A model generated the notes under the pieces. The model saw only the letters and a program-made list of their open reading frames with translations, searched no databases and was not told the origin of the DNA. 64,000 nt of DNA from Patagioenas fasciata (lineage: Eukaryota; Chordata; Aves; Columbiformes; Columbidae): assembly GCF_037038585.1 (NCBI RefSeq), contig NC_092521.1, forward strand, positions 76,622,398 to 76,686,397, read 5' to 3'. The position numbers and the translations under genes are program-made. Below, piece by piece: positions 11,119 to 25,981 of the stretch; position 1 is the first letter of the stretch; each line of letters starts with the position of its first letter.

Positions 11119-13174
11119 ATTAAAGGAATACTCGTGCCCTTAAAGGAAACTGGAAAGCAAAAAATACTTTGGCATTTGAGAAATACGCTTTAAGTAGAAT
11201 CAAAAGAGAAACATAAAACAGTAATGCGTGTGTATGCCAAGTCTATGGTGGATTTTTTTCATACATAAAATTCCATGTGACTTCAAGTTTTGAGAAGTGT
11301 TTTCCTACTTTTCTCGTTAGATTTCCTCAAAATAATTAATGTTGAAAGATGTTCTTGTTTCTACAAATAACTATTGGGCAAACTACAAGTTTCTAGTCAA
11401 ATAACTTTCTCATGAGCCACACAGTGGCACACAAGTATTTTGTGCATCAGGAAAAGAATAAATGTTTATGTTCAGTGAAACAGAATACTACTTTAGACCC
11501 AAAACATCACCAGCTAGGAACCCAAAAGTTTAACTCCATTCTATAAAACAAGCGCCTTCAATTTCTCTTAAGGTGAACTCTAAACTATTGAGTCAATCCC
11601 CCTAATCTCATTTGTACCTTCACCACCTACAATCCTGGGTATATACAGGTTATTTCAAGATCCTGCCAACATTACCTTTTTGGTCTCTTTGCATGAACGT
11701 ACACAATTAGCAAGCAGTAGAGAAATCACTTCAGTTTGAATTATAAACCAAATGCTGCCACTCCTCATTTCCTAAATACCCATAAATTAAGCTGTAAAGG
11801 ACACAAAATTCACAAGGTTGTCCTAAGATATGGGATAAACAGAGTTCCTTATCTGCAACATGCTATGGCCCAAGTCTTAGTAATACAGCTGCACACTTAT
11901 CCTCTTCAAACAGAGGGTAGGGCTTGTTTACACAAGGAAATGCGCACACAATTCTGTGGTTACATTGTGGAACTTCTCATAAACTGGTCAGAAAAGAAAT
12001 GCTCCTTTTTCCTTCTCGTAAGGTGCTACAAACCATTTGCCAGTGAAAAACCCCAGTCAGCTCGATCAGGACAGCCTTTCACTAAATTTTCTTTTCTGAG
12101 TATCTATGCTGCAGACATACCAATTTAGCTCTATGTTGATTAGCACAGGTATCAATAGCAGAGCAGGCATGAACCTGATCACATCCCTACAAATCTAAAC
12201 TAGGGGTGAAGCTCAAGTCATCAGTGTTTCCAGCCTATCAGCCCCAGAAATAGATATATGAAAACTAGCCTAAGAACATCTGTGTGCACGTCAGTCACGT
12301 TTCCCTGCTACAGCACAGTCCTACCCAAGACTCAGTAGCTATGGAAATAGTATCTGGCAGCTCAGCATGACTCACTATTAGTAAACTACTCTTTTTTTTT
12401 TTTATTTTAGTAAAAAACTATTACCAAGAACAATCTTAACAACTATTTTGATTTAAGTAATGAGTGTTTATCCACTAGTGCTCAAATATTATTATCAGAG
12501 AAGACATAAAAATTAAACAGATTAGACATACTAATTTGTTACATAAAGGGGCTATACCACAGGTCCTGAGACAGTAGTAACACAACTGAAGCTAAATTTG
12601 ATTACTTGGTTCCTCTCTGAACATTTGCCTTAATTATGTTTATTCATTTTTTAGTTTATGGAAAACCTATATTCTTATTCCTTAATTCACAAACACTCAG
12701 GATGATTCACTTTGAAAGCCCAAGCAGACTTATAAGTTAATGATTAATTGTAAACAATAAATATGCATACAGGAGCAAATGCTAAACTTTTATAATACCA
12801 GGAGCATCATCTTGGTTATTTCAAAATTATTGATCCTTACATCTGTTTCGCTAACAAGCTTCATGAAGTCTTGAACTCCACCATTTCTAATTTTGAGCTC
12901 TATAAAGTTAGGAAAACTGTAGAAGTTACTACCATAATTCTCGTTTGGGAGCATTTTGCATATTTGATATGTTAAAATACCTTCTCTATAAAACACAAAC
13001 ACAAAAGGAGCAAAACCTCAATATATTCCTGCTGCAAACACATGCTTCTAGATAGGCCAGATTCATCCTGTTAGTCAGTCATATCCAATCAAGTATTACT
13101 CTATTCATTTCATCAAGAAACTATTACCTCAATACATTATTATACTATCACATTTCCATTGTCAACTCTTATGC

Positions 13175-13198
13175 TTTTTTTCTTTTTTTTTTTTTTTT
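13175..13198 (+). repeat. Poly(T) tract
   Basis: A T-run is interrupted by a single C and followed by AG. It superficially looks like a splice acceptor, but no open exon follows. On the minus strand it would be a poly(A) run. Confidence 0.8.
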
Positions 13199-14573
13199 AG
13201 TATTTCGCTATTAGAAATAGTTTTTCCCTTGAAGTCTACAAAATAAGAATACTTCTGTTTTAAAGGGGAATTTTTGACACGTGGTTGGCAAGAGAGTCAA
13301 TTAAAATTACATTCATATAAAAAGACTTGGAGGGGTTGAAAACTTTTCTTTTTTTCCCTTTTCCTTAAAAAATGACTTTACTCATCTCAATGTCCATTCC
13401 TTTTATGAAAACATTTAGAAGGTTAGAAAACATTCATATTTGAAAATGTCTGAATAAAGTCCTATTTTAACTACTCAGTTGCGCAATGATGACTTAAGTT
13501 TTTTGGTTTTAATTTGTATTATAAGAACGTGTAAGTGAAAAGTTAAGCAACTATGAGGAAAAACACCCACACTGATTGTAATCTAGAAAAAAAAGTCTGA
13601 TATTGGTTCTTGATTTACAAAGAGAGTTAAATGACTAGGTGTTTATCATGGCATTTCAGAACCAAGACATCTCCAAAATCAGGTTTTAACAGATAACTTA
13701 GGTGCCTTTTTTTGTGAATATGTGACTAGAAATGCTAGACACGTTAGCATTGAAGTGCATGATGCAATTGAGAGTTCAGTTTCATTTCTAATGAGAAAAA
13801 CAACACACGCAAAAAATTAAAATAAATTTAAAAAAAGATTTAAAAATTAAAAAAAAAACCAAACCACCACCATTACTTGATCTATGAAACTCAGAAATTC
13901 ACAGTAATTTAAACCAAACAAACTAATTTCTTTAAAGCCAGCTAGACAAACCATCCTGGGTGCCCTAAAAGAAGACCAGATATGCTTTTCCCCTATCTCT
14001 GTGTGTATTTCACAGTCACATGATGCTTTCCAATGGCTACGTAAGTCCCTTGCTCCGTGCTGAGCTCCATGCTTATCATGACACGAGATTGCACTAAACA
14101 GACCAGCCAGTAAAACAACAGACACATGAATGTTTGCAGCATAAAACAGAGACTCCTAATAGAAACAAAGCCATAGGCATTGCAATCAAGGAAAAAGTAC
14201 TTCAGAAGTGACTGCAGTCAGGTCCCTTCCTTGCACCTCTTCGCCATCTACCCCGGAGTCATCCACCAGCAGGATACAATTGGCTGAATTTAGCCCCCAC
14301 ACTGGCAGGCTAAAAAGGGTCAGAAGTGGGGCAAAGCATTGTGGCCCTTCTCATTATTCTTCCAGACAGCATCACACGCAGCCAGGCACCAAGGACACCA
14401 ACATGAAACACTAACAACTCATTCATCCCACACACCCAGAGAAGTCTGTGGAAGGTTTTAGGAGAAAAGCAGCTGGACTGCCAAGGACAGTTTGCTTCTG
14501 CAATAAACTCTGTTTTAAGGTCTCATTGTAACTACCACCTCTGTGTTTTTATTTTCATTGCTCATTACTGGGG

Positions 14574-14603
14574 AAAAAAAAAAAAAAGGCAAAAAAAAAA
14601 AAA
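14574..14603. repeat. Double poly(A) tract
   Basis: Two A-runs of 14 and 13 bases are separated by GGC. No retrotransposon body can be recognised immediately upstream. Confidence 0.85.
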
Positions 14604-15289
14604 GCTGGTCAGTTTAGGACCATCTTTACTTAGAACCTTAAGGATATTCCAAAAGGCAAGAATTAGCAACACTTAATTTTGGCAAGGCTCAGCTCCTGAA
14701 GTTTATCCTACACAGGAGGGCAAAGCTGAAAAGCACTTCATTTTATTGAAGTCAAAATTTGTTGATTTGTTAAAATGAAAACTACTAAACAGATGTTTCA
14801 GTTGTTTTATTTTGACAGAAACTAGCAAGCTTGTTCTTAGAACAGTATTATCAGCTATAAACAAAAGCTACTGATTTTCAAAATAATGGATTATGCTTGC
14901 CACACAGCTGACAAATAAAAAAAAAAAATGCAGAAATACTTTTTCCACCATCAAAAGCACAATAAATGCACACAGAGTAAGAATTCTTCAAGATTTCTCA
15001 CCTGTAGGTACCTTAGTATTTTTATTTTTTTAAGCTCTCTTGGATGTCAGCAGTCACAAAAATTCCAGACTGTCAGTAGAAGAAGTTCTGTTAAATGTCA
15101 GCTCAGTGGATGTACAGACCACCAAAACACAGCCTTCTATACAGTTTCCAGAGAAAACCAAAGAGTTTAGGTTCCATTTAAATGTTTTAAGGGCTTTTCC
15201 TACCAAAAAAAAAATTTGGTAACAAGTCACATCTTTCTGCACAACTTCATTAGTCTTACAGTACTCAGGGAAGACAGAGATCATTTTTT

Positions 15290-15481
15290 ACAATGAGGGT
15301 GGTGAAACACTGGCCCAGGTTGCCCAGAGAGGTGGTAGATGCCCCATCCCTGGAGACATTCAAGGCCAGGCTGGATGGGGCTCTGAGCAACCTGATCTGG
15401 TTGAAGATGTCCCTGCTCACTGCAGGGGGATTGGACTAGATGATTTTTAAATGTTACTTCCAACCCAAACTATTCTATGAT
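15290..15481 (+). mobile_element. CR1 LINE 3'-end fragment
   Basis: A plus-oriented CR1 tail includes the last codons of ORF2 and the 3' UTR. CCCAGGTTGCCCAGAGAGGT (15314-15333) and CTGGAGACATTCAAGGCCAG (15350-15369) correspond to the end of the reverse transcriptase gene. CTCTGAGCAACCTGATCTGG and the GACTAGATGA block belong to the 3' UTR. It ends with CCAACCCAAACTATTCTATG at 15459-15478. It is severely 5'-truncated and non-functional, and very close in type to the copy at 8650-8792. Confidence 0.95.
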
Positions 15482-18400
15482 TACATTGACTCTATGCAGG
15501 TAGATAAAGCTGATATTAAATGTCAGCTTGTCCTATCACTTCTGATGCATTCCATCAGACACAATGACATCAGTCAGCATGATCCAAGAGACACATTGTG
15601 CTTTCCAGACCATACATAGCTATGTACTAGCAATTATGGATACCAAGGGGTGGAAATAATTTTCATAATCCTATGCATCTGCTCAATGCTGGCAACTGTC
15701 ACATTAATTTGGTATACAAAAGATAGGAAGGGGTCTCCAGTAATTAATCTGTGACTACACTGGATTATCCTGAGTCAGAGTATTAGTCTCAGAATAGAGT
15801 GCCCCTGTTCACGTCAGGTAGGATTACATGGAAGATTACTGCAATGAAAAAGTAGCACCTGGTTATGTTCCATTTGCAGACATAGCAACTGTCTTTTTGG
15901 TGAAAGTTTCCCAGACAGGTACTGCATAAAGCAATTCTTCTAGTACATGCTGGTGTGTATTCAGTCTACCATTAATTCATGCAATATGTATTGTGCAGAG
16001 TCATAAGGAAGCATCAAGTTTTGGTAAAGAAATCAGTTATGTTACGAAAATTTGAGCAGTAAAACTTGGAAGGAAACAAATCAGAAAACTAGGATGACAT
16101 CTTAGTAATTAGTAGGAATTATTAACAAAAGAGAACACAATACTTTGCAGCATTTCTTCGTGAAAAAAAATTATTGAGAAAGCTATATTCTGCCTCTGTA
16201 GAAACACACAGGAATGGCTAAATTAAGCTATTAAAAATAATTAAAATATGTGGTCTTAGCAAGAAATTACATGGACCATGAAGTTGGTTCTGTGACAGAC
16301 TGAGATTACTTATCACAAAATAAGAACACCAGCTTCTCACTGCTAGAATATATTGCCTGCAGTTGTAAGTATCTGCAGAAGTGGCAAAGATGACTGCTGT
16401 GTCAGAATAAGAAAAGGACTTTAAAGGATATTATTATATCACAACAAGATTAGATATATGGCTTAGAGGACATTTTCATTCTCAACAGACCCATGGAGAA
16501 AACTAAGAGGAACTTGAAAACGAAGAGGCTAAAATTTCCTATGCTTTCATCCAAGTCTTCTTCTCTCATACCAAAGATTTCCTTCAAACTTTCTGACAGG
16601 TGATCAAAGAAAATGCACCGGCAACAGTTATTAGTAAAAAAATAAAGTGCATTTTTATACATTACTAATGCTTGGTTGGTAGGGCTGTTGAGGTTTTGTT
16701 TTGTTTTGGGGAAAACCTTCAAAATCTGAAGTTTCTCATACTTACTACTAAGCAAAGATACACAATATGTCTTAGAAGAAATCCAATTCAAGCTGACTTG
16801 GCAATGAGTGAAAGAAACAATTTATTCAAAGTCTTTAACCAAGACACCACTCTTCTTGAGGGAAAGGGTAAGAGGCTGCAAGAGAAGTAGCTGGGAAGTA
16901 TGCTTACTACCTCCCCATCACTGGATCTCTGAAATTAGTCTCTGCTTTTAGAGAAACCTGAAGAACTTTGGCTTCCTTCAGGTGCTCTATGGCACAAAAG
17001 AAAGTATCTGCATGGAGCAATTAGGAGGCATAGCAAGGGTGTCAGCAGCAATGTAAGAAGTCAGAACAGAGAACATATAGGACTGTGCAATTGTCATTTC
17101 TGGTCAATATAAGAACTGTGCATATGGATACAAAATTCCCCTATAGTCAACCCAGGACAAGAGCAAGTTTACCTGGCCACATCTGAAATCCATGGCAGAA
17201 CATAGATATAAAGGATTTCCTAGAGCCCACTGACATGAATGCAAAAGCATCTATTACCTCCAGACATCTTTAGCTCAGACCGCAAATACTGTGTTGTAGA
17301 TCTAAAATCCTTAAGGCCAGACTGAGACTTAATAAACCTACGGTAACAATAATGTTATGATACACAACCATTATATAATACTTGCCTATTCTTCACTTAC
17401 TGATTTATGAGGCAAAGATGACCTGTTCTGCTCTCTGGGAGAAAAAAAAAATACACCACAAGGAACTTCATAGGAAGAAGTGGATTTTCTCTTTTTAAAA
17501 GGCAAAGGCTTCATCTGCAGATAAATAAATAAGAGGTTCAGGAAAATATATGGGATGTGATGCTCCATTAGCAAACATCACATCTGTTACTCATATTTTA
17601 ATACCTTCACTGTCACCCTGAAGCATACCATGTGCAATTAAGAAGAAATTGCAACACAATTTTTAAGTCAGTTATTGTCAACAGGCATACAGCACTAAGC
17701 CAAATGCAAATCACTAAATCAATTCAGCACCAGTTTAAAAAGTTTTGATTAATCTTCAGTTCATTGCTATGCTATTATAATGTTATTAAACGCACCCCAC
17801 CACTTTAACACTCCCTCATTTCATTTGTAATTACAGTAAATATTGATTGCAAGGGTGGCCTGGAGACAGCTCCAAAATGTGTAAGTGTGGTCCCTGGAGG
17901 CAGAGCTTAGTGGCAGTATTCTGTTCCTGTGACTGCCCTTCAGACAGACTCAGCGGAGATATAAAAATTCAATATATTAGTTTACTAGTTAAAATGCATA
18001 CCTGCTTGGATTTTGCTCAATTAAGCAGAGAAATTCGTTACAGCACATTCTTTTTTATAGAAGCCTTAATCAATTTTATTTTTAAATGCTGTTGCAGAAA
18101 CTGTTCCAGAGCAGCTCAGAAGGCAGTCTGAAAAGCAAATCACAGTCTCAGATTCCAACTAAGAGCACTGGCCACCATTAACTTTCTTCTCCCTGCTTCT
18201 TCAGCAAAACCGACACATACAGGTAACAGAGGCCATAGACAGTTTAGCAGAGTAAAAGCTGAACTCTTCTAAATAGAGTGCGTGACTATAACTTTGTTCT
18301 GCCATCTGTTCCTGCTGCTGTAGGGAGGCAAACACAACATTCCACTCTCCTTCTATGTCACCTCTTCCGCTAAGGTGGTAACTCCAGCCTCTCCCTACAA

Positions 18401-21400
18401 AACCTACTATGTGCCCCATTCCTGAAAGGTACAGACACTCAAAGCTTCTTCACACTCTTCTTGCCAGGTTAAAGGGAAGCCTAGCAGACAGTCCTCAGTT
18501 ACAAACTTAAAAGTATGTCCAGGTCACCCTCCCTGGAGCTCCAAATGGGACAGCAGCTATAAAAAACATTTTGTCCATGAAGTTCCCCCTATCATAACCA
18601 AGTTGATAGACTGCAGATTTGGTCATAGTTTTCCATTCACTTCAATAAAGAATAAAAATAGGCTGGATTTTAATTTTCACATAAATAGGTTAAGCAGTCC
18701 TGTGAAACTTATCCAGAATGTTAGCATGTGTACACATACGGTTTACACTTCCTAGCTAGTTATTTAGAATTATGCTGGTCCAACCACAGGCTACAGCATG
18801 AGTTCATTCAAAGGCACCACCATCATTTATCAGATAATTCAGTCACACCTTGAATCGAGTTCCCTTAGAAGATTTTGCAGAGCACAAGTGCCACCCATGC
18901 ACACAACAAACCAATATATTAAAAAATTGACCTAAAACCAGACAGCTAAAAGGTCAGCATGGGGCATAAACTAATCCATCTACAAGCAGTACCTTATTAC
19001 ATGAAAGAGCCATCAGTACAACTTGCAATTTTATTGCCATCAGAACACAATTATCATTTGTCCCAAACATTTTCACCTAGCTGTATGTGCTCTATTAGAA
19101 GCCACCAAGGCTACATCTGCACAAGTTGATTAAATAGTACCAATAAATATTCCCAGCCACTGGAAATTTCATTATCCATGATGTTTGTTAGAATGACACC
19201 CCAGCACAGCTTCCACCAGAGCTAGCTATCATTCATCCCAACACCTCCAATGCATGTTCTAGGAGACAGCAGTATCCAGGAAATATTCCACATATACAGT
19301 TCCCTTTCTAAAGGCTAGAAAGTTTAATGGTATCAATGCAGGATGTCTTGTGCCCTTTGGCTTCAGTGTAAAGGAACGGTCCTGGGTACACTAATTTACA
19401 AGCAGAGATGCATCCTCAAAGATTGATATTTGGTACAAAATCATAATTAAAAATGAAGTGGAAGTCTATGCTTCTAAAGGTAGGCAAAAAAGAAAACCTC
19501 AAAGTGACTGACCCTTCAGCCCATAACAAAGAACTGTTTTCTCTACATCTTCCTTGCTATAATCAAATACAGATGGGATTGCTGTTTGTTTGTCATTAAA
19601 CTAAAACACGTCTCCCAAACCAAATGCCATCACACATATGGAATGCCAGAAATTACTAAAACAGACTTTCAGTAACCATATATGCCAAGGAGCAATCTAC
19701 ATGGAATTTTAAACTAACCAGACTGTTTTGTGACTTTGATATGATGTACTAAAGCACCATTTGCAGCACTGTAACTTGTCTTTCCTCTTGCAGTCAGCCA
19801 TAAGATGAGAAAATGACTAGACTCTTTGTCAGTTATTTGAGGAAGGATGTTGGACAACAATCAAATTAACAGTTTTGCAGTCCATCCATTTACATACTCT
19901 AAGGACTGAACACATTTCAACCAGGAACAAAATTTATTCTCTTCTTTCTCCATATTTGATGATTCAAAATGAAATATATAGAGAAAAAAAAAAAAGTATG
20001 TGTATGCATGTGCATATATCATATGTTAATGAAACTAGGGCCAGGCCTTGTGCATGTGTGTATGCTCAGAACAGCTGACATGAGTTTCCATAATGCATCC
20101 ACAGATCAAACTCAGCCGTACTGCAAGTTCATGTGACACAGTACACACAAATAACAAAAAAAAAATTAGATTTTTTGGAACTTCACTCTCATTAAAGTAC
20201 CTCAATTAAAGCAGCCAAATCTCCAGAAGTGCTCAGTAGTAAGTGGATTACATTTTTTGCAGGCACTGTTGGATGCTGAGAACTTTCAGACAAGGCAAAT
20301 CAGAGACATAGCATGATCACTTTCACCATCTGGTGCAATAGCTATTGGCTCAAGACTGAATAATAATTATAGCAACAGAAGTCAAAACTACAATGCTTGC
20401 ATAAACACAGGCTAAACCGGTAACACTGCCGCTATCTGATACAGGACTCTATTACCTTAGCATCACACACAGGCTGAAGAAAGCTGCCGATCCATGTGGA
20501 TCTACCTGGAATCATCATTTCATGCAGAAACAGACCTCCTCTGCCACTAGCCCTTCCACAAGCTGTTTCCCAGTCTAAGGACCACCTGTAACTCATCAGT
20601 AACAATAGCCTCATAATCTTGAAATGAGAAGGGCATCAAGCAACTGAAAACTAATGAGCCAACAAGAAATATCCAAAGGCTCTTCTGGATAAAACTCTTC
20701 CCCAATAATGAAGTTAAGGACATGATGTTAATTAGTTTACTATATATATTTGGGGTTGTTTCACTTCATTCTATTTCTAACCTAGTCTACTGGAGTGAAT
20801 GTCCATCAGTAGATAGAGAGCATCTTTTCTAGTTTCATTGGAAAGGAATCCAAAGCCTGTGACCCAAGTTTTCTTCAAATGCAAAATAAAACAGTACTAA
20901 TCAAGAGATTTGCTTCAGCTAAGCAGCCCAGGACTATAACAGTAACGGAGATGCAAGCTCTCCCAGAGGGCTTTCCATGACAAATGGCTCCCCCAAAAGC
21001 CAAGAGCAGTAGCTCAAGTCTTTGTTCAGGTCAGGCTGGTATCTACCAGATTCTCTCACCTTGCATTCTATTTTACTGTGTTTAAAAATACGCACACATC
21101 CCCTCGGCTCCACAACCTGCACAACCTGCATACTCTAATACTCCAGTGAGCATATGATTTGCTCCCTGTTACAGCCAGCAGATGTACAAACTAACCCCAG
21201 AAAGAGAAAGGAAAGCAATTTCAGCTGCCCAGCTCCCACACTGGCCCAAAGAACAAGTAACCAGCAAGGTCAGACAGTCTGGTGGGACTCTCACATTCCC
21301 TCCTACCTAATGCGGGGCTGGAGGAGTGATGGTGCAGTGTGCTCCTGTCAGCTGTCCCACACCTAGTGGGACAGCACCGCCTCACACCAAGGTGACATCT

Positions 21401-24120
21401 ACAGCTGACCAACCAAAATGTTTTCAGTGACACACAAAGGAGAATCCTCCAGATACTGCAGCACAAGGCAATCAGACAAGAGAGTTTTGGGAATCTGAAT
21501 AATTACATTTTCCTATCATTTGTTTCTTACCATGTTGTCCTTATAAAATATTAAGGAAACATAAAAAGCATGCAAGAGTTTATTTCTACTCAGTTTCTCC
21601 TTTTCACCATTTTCTTTACTTCCCCCCCTACCATGTTGCTCTCTATCTTTTCCCCTCCTCACTCCTTTACCCTATGCCAAAGCCCCTCCTGCCTGTGCTC
21701 CGCACCAGCAAAGCTGCTGGAGCTGGTGGGATGGCACTGCCGACTATAATGTCAAGGCCACCTGACACCTCGCATGATAAGATCCTGTTTTCAACCACTT
21801 GGACTGCAGCTGCTCATGGCAACTGCAGACTGAACGGTTTGGGGAACTTTCAGCTGAACAGTTCAATCAGTGTCTGGACCAAGGTTATGGAAAATACAGG
21901 GACTTGCTCATGCAATACCATTGTGAAGAACATTCTCTGAGACACTCAACTGCCTTTGGCAACACGGGAAGGACAGGACACCAAGCGTCTTCCTATTGCT
22001 GTTGTGAATTCCCTCTAAATTTGCTATATAGTCAACCAAGCTGGCTGAGCTAAGCAAAGAAGTTTACTGCCTCTGGAATGGATGGACATGCTCCCCCTTC
22101 CCTCTTGCTTTGCCTACCCCTCGTTTCACTGTGATGCTTCGCAAGCCAATTTACCCCTCTGAGCAACAGAAAACTGTTCTCATTTTTGCATGAGTCAAGC
22201 CACCAGCCAAGCCAGTCTGTTCAACAGAGGATGACCCAGCACATAGACAGAACTAGGACTGCCCTTGCAGTGGCAACAAGCACACAGATAAATCTTGAGA
22301 GCATCTTATCAGGCTGCATCTTGAGTCAGGCTGGAGAAGGAAAAGTAAAATCTATTTCCATATAATTACTAGACACCACCTAGAGCCAAACATCTGCAAT
22401 GCTATCCGACTTCAGTATGTTTATGTAAAGGTAAATGTTGGCCAACGCAATAATTTTACAATTGTGCTGTTTCATTTTCCCTCTGTTCTGGAGCACAAGC
22501 CAGAGATCAGAATCTTCCATATTAGTCAAAGTTTTATAGGGTTAAACTTTGGCGTCTATGATTGAATGGTAACTGAGAGTTATTAAACCAATACTATCAT
22601 GCATTTCTCTAGTAAACACAAAGAAAAATTACTATCATTTAAAGCGCTTTCTGTTTGGAGTATTATGAATAAATTTTAAATGGAAATGAGAAAACAGAAA
22701 ATCTATTGACATTCTTCACAGAGACTCTCCACCATTTGTTAGTCACATATTTTGACATCTTGTATTGAATAAGCGTGTTAAGTGATGGGAGCGCAAACGT
22801 AGCTTATCTCCTTTACATACTACTGTTATGGTGCACTATTAATAGGAAGCAAGTCACCTCCACTCTGTGATGGTTCAGGAGAAAAAAAAAGCAACATCAA
22901 GCTCAGGCCAAGCATTTCAGTCACACAAGTAACTTGTCTAGCAATCTCCATAGTCCTGGCCACTCTCCAGTCCTTGCACTACAAGCTGATCCCTCATCAT
23001 CTGCTCGTGAAAACAAAAATGTCCAGAGTGATCTTGAGTGGTATCTATCATGTTGACATTTTTCCCCTGTCAGCACAACACTTTCACTCCACAGAGTGGA
23101 ATGAATTCTTTCCTGGCCAAACTCTGGCTCCCTTGGAAAAGCTGTCATCCACCAGGTGTACAGTCCAGCTCTTGGAACAGCCTGTCCAAACTGACTGAGA
23201 CATTTTGCTTTTATGGATCAGCCCTTCTGACACTGTGAGCCCCAGCTGGGTCACCTATCAAAAAGTGAAAGGGTATGAGCTTACTACTGCTTCAGAAAAT
23301 AAAAAGTATAACCATTAAATGCCACATTTAATTTCTGAAAGTTTCCAGATCCTTCTAGTTGAATTATCCTGGATCATAAATGCAGTATGTTTGGAGAACA
23401 GCAGCATATTTTATTTCAGCTAAGGTCTATGCTTTCTCCACTTACCTCTCTCTTTAGGCCAAAGCCAAATGCTATGAGACAAATACATATATTGTAAATC
23501 ACATATTTCAACACCAACAGTTGCCCAGTCTGCTTACGTGTGGATGCTGCAGAACACACTCCCTCAGATGAAAACCAGTTGAAGTGACACCACAGATCCA
23601 GCTGCACTGGGGATGAAACTAAGAGAGGACTGAGAGTGGGAAGCAGAGATAAGACAGGGCTATCAATAGAGTCAGAAAAAAACAGGTTGAAAACAATGTA
23701 GTCAATAAGTTTTTTGTGGCTTTTTTTAACCTTACCTAGATTAAGATGATTTAAAAAAAAAAAAAAAAAGAAATAAAAAAAGATCAATCAGTCAGGATGA
23801 CAAAGAACATTACCTGGCACCAGGAAAACATTCTTCTGGCACAGAATAAATATTCGTGTTCATTCTGCAGACACTCCAAAACCCTCCTTAAAACATTCTC
23901 TAAAGTTATGTATGATTTTCCATCCTGATAAGTTAGTTTCCTGTCACTATTCTTTAAAACAATCCTTAATTGCCTACTGTTTCTTCTCACATTTTCCTTT
24001 GCCTTCATTTAGTACTCACATAATCATCAACTGCATACATTTTGTACAATAGTATTGCATACATTTTCTGTCATATCTGTATTGTCCTTTACTCCTTGCA
24101 ATACTTAATATTTTGTGCAA
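15482..24120. other. AT-rich non-coding stretch
   Basis: No gene was recognised in this long block. The frames here (longest 123 codons on the minus strand at 23416-23787, which runs through a poly-A/T region) lack family likeness. A moderately GC-richer part lies near 21650-22330, with no recognisable exon. Homopolymer A-runs occur near 19985 and 23752-23769. Confidence 0.5.
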
Positions 24121-24124
24121 AATT

Positions 24125-24157
24125 ATAATAATAGTAATAATAATAATAATAATAAAT
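24125..24157. repeat. (TAA)n microsatellite
   Basis: About ten TAA units with one TAG interruption near the start, continuing into AT-rich DNA. This is a typical length-variable trinucleotide repeat. Confidence 0.9.
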
Positions 24158-25407
24158 ATTTAAATAAATTTGTAAGTTTTGAAGCTTCTTTTAGAGCTTA
24201 GAGAGGAGACCAGAGGCTGCACAAATGTAAACTACATGTCTTGAACAAAAATTCAAATTGATTTTTGATCAAAATCTGACACGGACTGAGTCCTTTGAAA
24301 GTAAATACAAATTTGAAATGTCATTGACAGACTTAGCAAATCCAGGTTTGCGATAGCAAGGCCCATTTCAATCCAGCCTCAAATCTGGCAAAATGTGTGC
24401 CAGAGGTACACGTGAGGACAAGCCATCGACAGATAGATGGGAAGGAGCATCCCACCTGCATCTGCCAATTTCTGATTAAATCTTCCAGATCAGACTGAGG
24501 TGCTGGCCTGGCAGTTATTAAAAACAATAGATGAAGAATAGTAACACAGCCCTGTGTCAATCATTCATTAAAATATCAGATAAAGAATATTGGGCAATGT
24601 GGTCCTCTGAACTGGGGAAGAGCATGTAATCCCACCTTCCAGGTGGCAGGCAAAATGTACTTCCCTGCTGCTTCCTCTCTTCCCCACCCATAAAATGTCT
24701 TCCATAATCTCCAATAAAAGAGAAATACCAAGTTCTACAGGTCTGCAACAGATGGCGACACTCATTACATTTAAGCTATAATTAAAAAAAAAAAAAAAAA
24801 ATTCTGAAAGATAACTCTGTCACCCACAAGAACTTTTAAAGAAGTTTCAATCCAAAACTGTTTAACTTCAGTTATAAAGCAGCAGCAGAGTCAGGATCAC
24901 TGAAAACTTGGTCTTGGTACTGCAACATACACAAAGGTTTGAAAAAATTAGTCACAAAGATGAATCAGAGGAAAATAATAGTGCAGGAAACAGTAATCTT
25001 TTATTTCCTTCCCCTCTCATCCAGTCCCAATTAAAGCTGAAAAATCAAAATCCACAGTTAATCTTCTTCCTCAACGCGAAGAGCAGGAGAAAGTTACACA
25101 TATAATTATCATGGTCAACATCAGACCTTCCAACCAAGTAGAACAAACTGCTAAGTCTGAAACTCCTCCAGGTTCTTACACACACAGTTGTGAACCAAAG
25201 ATAAGCAAGAGGCTGATCCTGCATACACATCAGCTCATTCTTCCTCCCACAACAACAAGAAGAGAAATTAAAAAGTTAAAAAGAATATGAAAAATCTATA
25301 AATAAATAAATGGAGGCTTAAATAATTGAACTGTTAAATTTAGGTAACCAACTAAAATAACAATTAGATATCAACTTCTCAGGTAAGGATTTCTTTAAAA
25401 TAAATAA

Positions 25408-25429
25408 TAACAACAACAACAACAACAAT
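25408..25429. repeat. (AAC)n microsatellite
   Basis: Seven AAC-type units follow an AATAATAA start. It is a simple repeat of likely variable length. Confidence 0.9.
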
Positions 25430-25937
25430 ACTACACCTTTCAAAATCAAAGTTAGAGGTACCAGGGTTGCAGATGCTCACAAAAAAAAATTTTAGTTAAT
25501 GAAACTCTCAGTCAACACCACCTTTGATAGATGAGAGACTCCTGTGGAATCAAAAGACAGAGCCCAGGCACTGCGATCACATCTGCGAACGCATCCACGT
25601 GCTGGAGCAGTCACAGGTCCTGACAGTGCCACCCAGGGTAGGAGAAATGGGGCTGTAAATCACAGCCTTGCACATTTTGAGAAAGAAACTCTTACCAGGT
25701 TTTGGAGCAGGTGTTCAAAAACTACATTTTAATGCCTGACCAGGTCAAGCCCTTCAACCAAATTTCTACAAAAATTGAAATAAAGGTCTGGTGCTAAAAA
25801 GGAGCAGGTCATACTTTAATCTCACAAGTGGGATCAGATTTCCTTGCTATAGATAACATTGCCCATTAATCTGTGGCTTTCAGCCCCAGCTAACAGACAT
25901 GTAGAAATTACCAGAGCTACCTAGAGGCACCATTAGG

Positions 25938-25981
25938 AAAAAAAAAAAAAAAAAAAAAAAAAAGAAAAAAAAGAAAAAAAA
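25938..25981. repeat. Long poly(A) tract
   Basis: 26 A residues are followed by G, eight A, G and eight more A. This is the longest A-run in the window. A retrotransposon tail is possible, but nothing upstream can be recognised as a body, and CR1 elements do not end in poly(A). Confidence 0.9.

Larger units (their letters stand above)
11119..15285. other. AT-rich non-coding stretch
   Basis: No coding exon was recognised. It contains a 130-codon plus-strand frame near 11736-12128 without family likeness, poly(T) at 13175-13198, A-rich DNA near 13806-13858 and two poly(A) runs at 14574-14603. An AATAAA at 14502-14507 followed by a TGTGTTTTTATTTT stretch resembles a poly(A) signal, but no transcript leads into it visibly. 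Confidence 0.5.

Noticed and set aside
11736-12128. 130-codon plus-strand frame
   Set aside because: No recognisable domain, no splice structure, and composition equal to the flanks. Consistent with chance.
14170-14545. Possible LTR or 3' terminal exon with AATAAA
   Set aside because: AATAAA plus a GT-rich stretch is present, but there are no matching TG...CA ends and no upstream exon.
16450-16791. Minus-strand frame with an acidic E-E-D-L-D-E segment
   Set aside because: It starts at TTG, has no donor site at a suitable place, and its C-terminal half is a hydrophobic, AT-driven run. No family was recognised.
21650-22330. GC-richer segment with 84- and 88-codon frames
   Set aside because: No domain, no splice consistency, and no repeat ends recognised.
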